A stretch of DNA of 51,227 nucleotides from Fluviibacter sp964387485 (GTDB lineage: Bacteria; Pseudomonadota; Gammaproteobacteria; Burkholderiales; Rhodocyclaceae): positions 1 through 51,227 of the forward strand of contig CAYLWV010000003.1 in NCBI GenBank assembly GCA_964387485.1, given 5' to 3'. Position numbers and translations under genes: made by a program. The first letter of the stretch is position 1. Every line of letters starts with the position of its first letter. The notes under the pieces are model-generated. The model had not been told where the DNA came from. It saw nothing but the letters and a program-made list of their open reading frames with translations, and did not search any database. Positions 43,465 to 50,412 of this stretch are shown here, piece by piece.

Positions 43465-43572
43465 TCGATTTTCTCCTGAGTGCCCGTGGGGCGCACCACA
43501 AGAGGGCGGTGAGTCGTTTCGGAATGTTGTGCCGCACCATCGTTGTGCAACGCCATCGTTGAAAATCGATTG
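43462..43572. repeat. 12-bp inverted repeat flanking the promoter region
   Basis: CAATCGATTTTC (43462-43473) and its exact reverse complement GAAAATCGATTG (43561-43572), separated by 87 bases. Each half contains the palindrome AATCGATT. One copy sits at the start codon of the channel gene and the other 41 bases before the -24 element of the ATP-grasp promoter, as would suit two bound copies of one regulator. Confidence 0.6.
43526..43557 (+). repeat. 16-bp tandem repeat upstream of the sigma-54-type promoter
   Basis: Unit 1 (43526-43541) GTTGTGCCGCACCATC and unit 2 (43542-43557) GTTGTGCAACGCCATC agree at 13 of 16 positions, and a partial third copy (GTTG) starts at 43558. It ends 56 bases before the -24 element, where enhancer-like sites for bacterial activators often lie. 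Confidence 0.55.
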
Positions 43573-43612
43573 GGTGAATCAGATTCTTGCCGGATCCCAT
43601 GCCAAACCATGT

Positions 43613-43628
43613 TGGCACGGTTCTTGTA
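43613..43628 (+). promoter_or_regulatory. Candidate sigma-54 (RpoN) -24/-12 promoter for the ATP-grasp operon
   Basis: TGGCACGGTTCTTGTA: the -24 box TGGCAC is perfect, the next base G also matches, and the -12 box reads TTGT instead of TTGC, with exact GG to GT spacing of 10 bases. It lies 40 bases before ATG 43669. Confidence 0.6.
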
Positions 43629-43668
43629 TTAGTCAGGGTGATATTTGTTCGCCGATGCGAGGATCACC

Positions 43669-45075
43669 ATGTTTGATGAAATGCTGCTGGAAAATGGCGA
43701 GGTACGGGCTCACTATGCAGGCTTTGAGCGATGGAAGGCGCGGCGCGAGGCCGGCTTTCTCGAAAGCAAGAAAGCCGAAGCGGATCATTTGTTCCGCCAG
43801 GTCGGGATTACTTTCTCGGTCTATGGTGACGATGTCGGTACGGAGCGGCTGATTCCTTTTGATCTGGTGCCGCGTATTATTCCGGCGTCACACTGGGCGC
43901 GACTGGAAAAAGGGTTGGCGCAGCGTGTACAGGCGCTCAATCTGTTCCTCAAAGATGTCTACGGTCGTGGGGACATCCTGCGGGCCGGCATCATTCCTGC
44001 CAATCGTGTGCTCGGGAACGCGCAGTTCCGTAAAGAGATGCTGGAGTTGGATGTGCCGTCCGGTATTTACGCCATGATTGCCGGCATTGACCTGGTCTGC
44101 GTTGGCGAGAACGAATGGTATGTACTGGAAGACAACCTGCGTGTGCCGTCGGGGGTTTCCTATATGCTGGAAAACCGCAAGATGATGATGCGGTTGTTCC
44201 CCGACCTGTTTGGTGCACATCGTATTGCCCCGGTAGCGCACTATCCTGATCTATTGCTCGAAACCTTACGTCAGGGTGCGCCGGATTCACTGGAAGACCC
44301 GACCGTCGTCGTCATGACGCCGGGGCTCTACAACTCGGCTTATTTCGAACACGCCTTCCTGGCCCAGCAAATGGGTGTGGAACTGGTCGAAGGCAAGGAT
44401 CTGGTGGTCGAGGATGATACGGTCTATATGCAGACCACGCACGGCAAGAAACGGGTGGATGTCATTTATCGCCGGATTGACGATGATTTCCTGGATCCGG
44501 AGGTGTTCAATAAGGACTCTATGTTGGGTGTGCCCGGGCTGATGCGGGCCTATCGTGCCGGTCGTGTGACACTGGCCAATGCCATTGGTACCGGCGTCGC
44601 TGATGATAAGTCGATCTACCCCTATGTGCCGGACATGATCCGTTTCTATTTGGGCCAGGAGCCGATTCTGCACAATGTGCCGACGCACATCTGTTCGGAG
44701 CCGGATTCGCTCAAGTATGTGCTGGATAACCTGGAAAAGCTGGTGGTCAAGGAAGTGCATGGTGCAGGCGGCTACGGCATGCTGATTGGGCCAGCGGCTT
44801 CCAAAGCCGAGATTGCCGAGTTTCGCGCCAAGCTGATCGCTCATCCGGATGCGTACATTGCCCAGCCGACGCTGTCATTGTCGACCTGTCCGACGATGGT
44901 GGAAAAGGGAATCGCGCCACGCCATATCGACTTGCGCCCCTTTGTGCTGACGTCTCCTTCCGGTGTCCGTATGGTACCCGGTGGCTTGACCCGCGTCGCC
45001 CTCAAGGAAGGCTCTCTGGTCGTGAACTCATCACAAGGTGGTGGCACCAAAGATACCTGGGTTGCTGCTGAGTGA
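43669..45075 (+). CDS. Circularly permuted ATP-grasp protein (type 2)
   Basis: 468 aa. It has the DUF404/DUF407 pattern of circularly permuted ATP-grasp enzymes: LEDNLRVPSGVSYMLENR, VVVMTPGLYNSAYFEHAFLA, VDVIYRRIDDDFLDPEVF and VVKEVHGAGGYGM. ATP-grasp enzymes join carboxylates to amines through acyl phosphates, so a peptide- or amide-bond-forming role is expected but the substrate is unknown. The ATG at 43669 has GAGGA upstream; a TTG 24 bases earlier is in frame. It is first in the Anbu cluster and is followed 48 bases later by the alpha-E gene. Confidence 0.9.
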   Translation: MFDEMLLENGEVRAHYAGFERWKARREAGFLESKKAEADHLFRQVGITFSVYGDDVGTERLIPFDLVPRIIPASHWARLEKGLAQRVQALNLFLKDVYGRGDILRAGIIPANRVLGNAQFRKEMLELDVPSGIYAMIAGIDLVCVGENEWYVLEDNLRVPSGVSYMLENRKMMMRLFPDLFGAHRIAPVAHYPDLLLETLRQGAPDSLEDPTVVVMTPGLYNSAYFEHAFLAQQMGVELVEGKDLVVEDDTVYMQTTHGKKRVDVIYRRIDDDFLDPEVFNKDSMLGVPGLMRAYRAGRVTLANAIGTGVADDKSIYPYVPDMIRFYLGQEPILHNVPTHICSEPDSLKYVLDNLEKLVVKEVHGAGGYGMLIGPAASKAEIAEFRAKLIAHPDAYIAQPTLSLSTCPTMVEKGIAPRHIDLRPFVLTSPSGVRMVPGGLTRVALKEGSLVVNSSQGGGTKDTWVAAE

Positions 45076-45123
45076 TCTATCCGTCATTTGTCTGATCCGT
45101 GCTGTTTATTTTAAGGAAGTCCC

Positions 45124-46089
45124 ATGCTTTCCCGCACCGCTGATAGTCTCTACTGGATGGCTCGTTATACCGAGCGTGCCGAGAATACGGCCCGTTTGAT
45201 CGATATTGGTCTGCAGCAGTCGCTGTTGCCTGGGCAGCAGCGTGAAGCCGCCGCCAGTCTGGCCGGGATGCTGGGGTTGGCCGAGCTGTTGCCGGTGTAT
45301 CAGGCCAAGTTCGGTGATGTGAATCCGGAGTCGGCGATTCGTTTCATGGTGCTGGATGAAGACAATCCGTCTTCCATCTGGTGCAGTTTGCACAATGCGC
45401 GTGAGAATGCCCGGGCCGTGCGCGGCCAGATTACGACGGGGATGTGGGAAACGATCAACGGCACCTGGTTGGAGTTTCTCAAGCTGTGTGATGACAATCT
45501 GCCTCTGCGCGAACCGGGCAAGTTTTTCGAGTGGGTGCAGATGCGTTCGCATCTGTCTCGCGGCATGACTATCGGCACCATGTTCAAAGACGAGGCTTTT
45601 CGCTTCATTCGATTGGGTACCTTTATCGAGCGTGCTGACAGTACGGCCCGGATGATTGATCTGCGTTTCCAGGATATTGAAGCGCAGGATGCCATGTCAG
45701 GTTTGCTGGATCCGGATGATCCGGAGCATGCCGTGCGTGAGTTTTATCATTGGGAAGCCGTGCTGCGCTCTTTGTCGGCCTTTGAAGGCTACCGTAAGGT
45801 TTACCGGGATACCATCAGCGGTACCCGTGTCGCTGAGCTGCTGATTCTCAACAAGGACATGCCGCGATCCATCGCTTCCTGTGTCAATGAAATCGTGGCC
45901 AATCTGGAAAATGTGGGTAATGGTAACTCTCATGAAACCCGTCGTCGTGCCGGAAAATTGGCGGCGACACTACGCTATCTGACGATTGAAGAAATCGCTG
46001 AAGATGGATTGCACGACTGGTTGACGAAATTACTCGCCGATATTGACGATCTGGGGGTTAGAATTCGCCAGGATTTTCTGGTTCTCTAA
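45124..46089 (+). CDS. Alpha-E domain (DUF403) protein
   Basis: 321 aa, nearly all helical. The repeated ARYTERAENTARLID (N-terminus) and FIERADSTARMIDLRF (middle) motifs carry the conserved glutamates of the alpha-E family, which is nearly always encoded beside circularly permuted ATP-grasp genes and sometimes fused to them. No enzymatic activity is established; a role as a subunit of the ATP-grasp enzyme is inferred from context. Confidence 0.92.
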   Translation: MLSRTADSLYWMARYTERAENTARLIDIGLQQSLLPGQQREAAASLAGMLGLAELLPVYQAKFGDVNPESAIRFMVLDEDNPSSIWCSLHNARENARAVRGQITTGMWETINGTWLEFLKLCDDNLPLREPGKFFEWVQMRSHLSRGMTIGTMFKDEAFRFIRLGTFIERADSTARMIDLRFQDIEAQDAMSGLLDPDDPEHAVREFYHWEAVLRSLSAFEGYRKVYRDTISGTRVAELLILNKDMPRSIASCVNEIVANLENVGNGNSHETRRRAGKLAATLRYLTIEEIAEDGLHDWLTKLLADIDDLGVRIRQDFLVL

Positions 46090-46123
46090 TTGACTGCTCG
46101 ACGGCTTTATTCCCTGATCGCTT

Positions 46124-46945
46124 ATGACTTATTGCGTTGCTCTCCGGCTGAATGCCGGTCTTGTGTTTCTGTCGGATGCCCGGACCAATGCCGGGATCGA
46201 CCAGATCAGTACCTTCCGAAAAATGAGCCTGGTTGAACGACCGGGAGACCGTGTGATTGTCATGATGTCTGCCGGCAATCTGGCGATTACCCAAGCGGTA
46301 CGCCAGCATCTGGCCGAGATCATGGAAACGGACAAGGGCTTGCTGGCAGCACAGACCATGTACGAAGTGGCGCAGTACGTGGGCGATGCCGTCCGTTTTG
46401 TGCACCATCGTGATGCCAAGGCGCTGCAACAGTTCGGCATTGATTTCAATTGCAGCCTCATTGTCGGCGGTCAGATTGGTCAGGAACGCTGCCGGATTTT
46501 TGAGGTGTATTCCGCGGGTAACTTCATTGAATGCGCGGAGGAAAAGCCCTATTTGCAGATTGGCGAGTCCAAGTACGGTAAACCGATCCTGGATCGTGTG
46601 ATCCGTCCGGAGACCTCGCTGGGTGATGCGGCCAAGTGCGCACTGATCTCTATGGATTCGACGCTGCGTTCTAATCTCTCGGTCGGTCTGCCGCTGGATA
46701 TGCTGGTGTACAAGACAGACAGTTTGGAGATCACCCACTTCAGTCATATCGATGCGGGTAATAGCTACTTTAATAGCGTGCACCAGATGTGGGGTGAGAA
46801 GCTGAAGGAGGTATTCAGCGCCCTCCCGAATCCTGTATGGGCAGAAACCAGCGCCGAAGAAGCCCGTCTGGTATCGCTGCGTGTCGGCAATTCGATGGAA
46901 ACGCGCCCCACGCATTCGATACAGACCCTTGCGGGGCAACAGTAA
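46124..46945 (+). CDS. Anbu-type proteasome-like Ntn-hydrolase
   Basis: 273 aa. It starts MTYCVALRLNAGLVFLSDAR: a probable catalytic threonine directly after Met, and SDARTNAG as in proteasome beta and HslV subunits. The conserved lysine region is FRKMSLVE. Length and C-terminal extension (about 30 residues past the core) fit Anbu rather than HslV, and no hslU ATPase is adjacent. Anbu proteins form ring or helical assemblies; their natural substrates are unknown. A hairpin and sigma-54-type promoter follow before the transglutaminase gene. Confidence 0.9.
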   Translation: MTYCVALRLNAGLVFLSDARTNAGIDQISTFRKMSLVERPGDRVIVMMSAGNLAITQAVRQHLAEIMETDKGLLAAQTMYEVAQYVGDAVRFVHHRDAKALQQFGIDFNCSLIVGGQIGQERCRIFEVYSAGNFIECAEEKPYLQIGESKYGKPILDRVIRPETSLGDAAKCALISMDSTLRSNLSVGLPLDMLVYKTDSLEITHFSHIDAGNSYFNSVHQMWGEKLKEVFSALPNPVWAETSAEEARLVSLRVGNSMETRPTHSIQTLAGQQ

Positions 46946-46950
46946 AAGGC

Positions 46951-46974
46951 ACGCCATCCGAGTCTGGATGGCGT
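46951..46974 (+). promoter_or_regulatory. 9-bp-arm dyad between Anbu and transglutaminase genes
   Basis: ACGCCATCC (46951-46959) / GGATGGCGT (46966-46974) with a 6-base loop. The T run that follows (46984-46988) is 9 bases from the stem, so a clean terminator is doubtful. Its centre is about 26 bases before the -24 box at 46988; it could be a regulator site. The octamer ACGCCATC also occurs in unit 2 of the tandem repeat at 43550-43557. Confidence 0.45.
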
Positions 46975-46987
46975 CTTCGCACCTTTT

Positions 46988-47002
46988 TGGCACAGCTTTT
47001 GC
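46988..47002 (+). promoter_or_regulatory. Candidate sigma-54 (RpoN) -24/-12 promoter for the transglutaminase gene
   Basis: TGGCAC-N5-TTGC (46988-47002) matches the -24/-12 consensus with the exact 10-base spacing between GG (46989-46990) and GC (47001-47002). It is 40 bases before GTG 47043. Confidence 0.65.
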
Positions 47003-47042
47003 GTAGAGATGAGTGTCCTAATGACCTCGCCGGAGCAGCCCT

Positions 47043-50000
47043 GTGTCGATCCACGTCGCCCTCAATCACGTTACCCACTATCGCTATGATCGTCCCATTA
47101 ATCTGGGGCCACAGATCATTCGCTTGAGGCCGTGCGCGCATGCGCGTACTCGCATTCTCAGCTACACCATGCGCGTTGTGCCCGGTGAGCATTTCATCAA
47201 CTGGCAGCAGGATCCGCAGGCGAATTATCTGGCACGTATGGTCTTTCCGGAGAAGACCACCGAGTTTCGTATCGAGGTGGATTTCGTGGCCGAAATGGCC
47301 GTGCATAACCCCTTCGATTTCTTCCTAGAGCCCGAAGCAGAAGAGTTTCCATTCTCTTATCCGGCAGAACAGGTGCATGAGCTGCAGCCCTATCGTGCCT
47401 GCCTGACACCGACGCCAGCTTTCAGTGCCTATCTGTCGACGATTCCGCATGAGAAGGTGCGGACGATTGATTTTCTGGTCGGTCTGAATCAGCGCTTACA
47501 ACAAGACATTAGTTACACCATTCGTATGGAACCGGGCGTGCAAGCGCCGGAGGAAACGCTCACCAAGCGGTCGGGCTCCTGCCGTGATTCTGCCTGGTTG
47601 CTGGTACAGTTGTTGCGTCATCTGGGGTTTGCTGCCCGCTTTGTATCAGGCTATCTGATTCAGTTGGCACCCGATATCAAATCGCTGGATGGCCCATCAG
47701 GACCGGAGATTGATTTTACCGATCTGCATGCCTGGTGTGAGGTCTATCTGCCGGGTGCCGGCTGGATTGGTTTTGATCCCACCTCGGGGTTGTTGGCGGG
47801 CGAAGGCCATATTCCTGTGGCCTGTTCACCGGATCCAGGCTCGGCAGCGCCCGTCACCGGTGCGCTGGATGAGTGCGAATGCGAATTTGAGCATAGCATG
47901 CAGGTGACGCGAATCTGGGAAGCACCGCGTGTGACCAAACCCTATACGGAAGCATCCTGGTTCGAAATTGATGCCATGGGTGGTCAGGTCGATGCTGATC
48001 TGCATCGCCTCGATGTACGGTTGACCCAGGGCGGGGAGCCGACCTTTGTTTCGGTCGATGATCGGGATGGCGCCGAATGGAATACCGAGGCGATGGGCCC
48101 GACCAAGCGGATTCTGGGGGCGTCGCTGTTGGATAAGTTGCGCGATGAATATGCACCTTTCGGCTTGCGTCATTACGGTCAGGGCAAGTGGTATCCGGGT
48201 GAGCAGTTGCCGCGCTGGTCGCTCAATATCTTCTGGCGCAAGGATGGCGAGCCGCTCTGGCTGAATCCGAATCTGGTTGCCGATGAGTCGCTGGATTATG
48301 GCGTGACGGCCGAGGATGCCGGTGCGTTCCTGCGAGGTGTTGCCGAGCGCCTCGGCGTGATGCCGAAGTGGGTGTTCCCTGCGTTTGAAGATGTCTGGTA
48401 CTACCTGTGGCGAGAACGCCGTTTGCCGGAAAACGTCGATCCTTTTGATTCACGTCTGGATGACGAACTGGAACGAGATCGACTGCGTAAGGTTTATATG
48501 CAAGGTCTGGAGTCGGTGATTGGTTATGCGTTGCCGATTACCCGTGGTGATGGTGCCGAGCACTGGATCAGTGGTCCGTGGTTTCTACGTGATGAGCGCT
48601 GCTATCTGATTCCGGGTGATTCGCCGGTGGGATATCGCTTGCCGCTGGACTCGCAACCATGGTGTAGTCACAGCGATTTTCCGTATGTGAATCCACCGGA
48701 TCCGACGGTAGAACAGCCGCCGTTGCCCAGTCATGCACAACTGCGTGTGCGCGTTGGTGGTGTGCCCCAATCGGTTGAGGCAAAGGCCTATGAATCGGGT
48801 GCTTATCCGATGACGAGCGACCCACTGGAAGCCCTGAAAAAACCGGCGATGTTTGAGTCGGCCGCTTGGCTCACGCGCACGGCTATGTGCGCGGAACCTC
48901 GAGATGGCAAGCTTTATGTGTTTATGCCGCCGACCGTTTGTCTGGAAGATTATCTGGAAGTCCTGGCTGCCGTAGAAGCCACGGCGGAGGCCATGGGCCT
49001 TCCCGTGATCATCGAAGGCTACGAGCCGCCGCGGGATATGCGTCTCACAGTCTTGCGCGTGACACCGGATCCGGGCGTGATTGAAGTGAACGTTCAGCCG
49101 GCGAGCTGCTGGGCTGAGCTGACGCATCACACGAACTTCCTGTATGAGGCGGCGCATCAGACGCGATTGTCAACCGAGAAGTTCATGCTGGATGGGCGTC
49201 ACACAGGTACAGGTGGTGGCAACCACTTTGTCCTCGGCGGCGCGACGCCGAACGATTCGCCTTTCCTGCGCCGGTCGGATCTGCTGGCCAGCATGGTGGC
49301 CTACTGGCATAACCACCCGGCGCTGTCGTATCTGTTCTCGGGGCTGTTTATTGGTCCAACCAGCCAGGCACCACGGGTCGATGAGGCGCGTCATGAATCG
49401 GTGCGAGAGCTGGAGGTGGCGTTTGAAGAACTGCGCCGTCAGAACACGCTGTTCAACAACGTGCCGCCATGGATGATCGACCGGGTGTTGCGTAATCTGC
49501 TGGTGGATGTGACGGGTAATACCCATCGTGCGGAATTCTGTATTGATAAGCTTTACTCGCCTGATAGTGCGACGGGTCGTCTGGGACTCCTGGAAATGCG
49601 CGCCTTTGAAATGCCGCCGCACGCGCGCATGAGTCTGGCGCAACAGTTGCTGATGCGGGCGTTGGTCGCCCGTTTTTGGCAGGTGCCATACCAGCCGTCA
49701 AGCCTGGTGCGCTGGGGGACCGGTCTGCATGATCGCTTCATGCTGCCGCACTTCGTCTGGGCTGATCTGTGCGATGTGATTGAAGAGCTCAATCAGTCCG
49801 GATATGCGTTCAAGGCCGAATGGTTTGCACCGCATTTCGAGTTCCGCTTTCCACATATCGGTGAGATGGATGTACACAACGTGCGTTTAGATCTGCGCGT
49901 GGCTTTGGAGCCCTGGCATGTCATGGGTGAAGAAGGTGCCTCAGGCGGGACAGTACGTTACGTCGACTCCTCACTGGAGCGGATTCAGATCAAGGTCAGT

Positions 50001-50387
50001 GGTTTTGTGGCGGGCCGCCATGTGGTCACCTGTAACGGTGAGTTGGTGCCGTTGCATCCTACCGGCGTACAGGGCGAATTTGTTGCTGGCGTCCGTTACC
50101 GAGCATGGCAGCCTCCCAACTGTCTGCACCCCACCATTGGGGTGCATGCGCCGCTGACTTTCGATGTGGTGGATACCTGGATGCATCGCTCGCTGGGCGG
50201 TTGTCAGTATCATGTCGCGCATCCGGGTGGGCGGAACTACGATACCTTCCCGGTCAATGCCTATGAAGCGGAGGCGCGTCGTCTGGCACGCTTCTTCCGG
50301 ATCGGTCATACTCCAGGCGAAGTACGGGTTGATCAGCAGCATCTCAACCCGGATTTCCCATTAACACTGGATTTGCGTCTGACCTGA
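47043..50387 (+). CDS. Transglutaminase-like protein with C-terminal DUF2126 domain
   Basis: 1114 aa. An N-terminal bacterial transglutaminase beta-domain (about 5-95) is followed by a papain-like core with catalytic C180 (SGSCRDSAWLLVQ), H229 (DLHAWCEVYLPG) and D245 (GFDPTSG). From about residue 325 there is a long DUF2126 region beginning TQGGEPTFVSVDDRDG. Proteins of this type occur in Anbu clusters and may act as peptidases or amide-forming/cleaving enzymes rather than true transglutaminases. No signal peptide is evident, so it is probably cytoplasmic. The GTG start at 47043 is the usual family start (MSIHVALNHVTHYRYDRP). Confidence 0.92.
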   Translation: MSIHVALNHVTHYRYDRPINLGPQIIRLRPCAHARTRILSYTMRVVPGEHFINWQQDPQANYLARMVFPEKTTEFRIEVDFVAEMAVHNPFDFFLEPEAEEFPFSYPAEQVHELQPYRACLTPTPAFSAYLSTIPHEKVRTIDFLVGLNQRLQQDISYTIRMEPGVQAPEETLTKRSGSCRDSAWLLVQLLRHLGFAARFVSGYLIQLAPDIKSLDGPSGPEIDFTDLHAWCEVYLPGAGWIGFDPTSGLLAGEGHIPVACSPDPGSAAPVTGALDECECEFEHSMQVTRIWEAPRVTKPYTEASWFEIDAMGGQVDADLHRLDVRLTQGGEPTFVSVDDRDGAEWNTEAMGPTKRILGASLLDKLRDEYAPFGLRHYGQGKWYPGEQLPRWSLNIFWRKDGEPLWLNPNLVADESLDYGVTAEDAGAFLRGVAERLGVMPKWVFPAFEDVWYYLWRERRLPENVDPFDSRLDDELERDRLRKVYMQGLESVIGYALPITRGDGAEHWISGPWFLRDERCYLIPGDSPVGYRLPLDSQPWCSHSDFPYVNPPDPTVEQPPLPSHAQLRVRVGGVPQSVEAKAYESGAYPMTSDPLEALKKPAMFESAAWLTRTAMCAEPRDGKLYVFMPPTVCLEDYLEVLAAVEATAEAMGLPVIIEGYEPPRDMRLTVLRVTPDPGVIEVNVQPASCWAELTHHTNFLYEAAHQTRLSTEKFMLDGRHTGTGGGNHFVLGGATPNDSPFLRRSDLLASMVAYWHNHPALSYLFSGLFIGPTSQAPRVDEARHESVRELEVAFEELRRQNTLFNNVPPWMIDRVLRNLLVDVTGNTHRAEFCIDKLYSPDSATGRLGLLEMRAFEMPPHARMSLAQQLLMRALVARFWQVPYQPSSLVRWGTGLHDRFMLPHFVWADLCDVIEELNQSGYAFKAEWFAPHFEFRFPHIGEMDVHNVRLDLRVALEPWHVMGEEGASGGTVRYVDSSLERIQIKVSGFVAGRHVVTCNGELVPLHPTGVQGEFVAGVRYRAWQPPNCLHPTIGVHAPLTFDVVDTWMHRSLGGCQYHVAHPGGRNYDTFPVNAYEAEARRLARFFRIGHTPGEVRVDQQHLNPDFPLTLDLRLT

Positions 50388-50412
50388 ATCCCTCAGCGAT
50401 CATCTCTGATTT

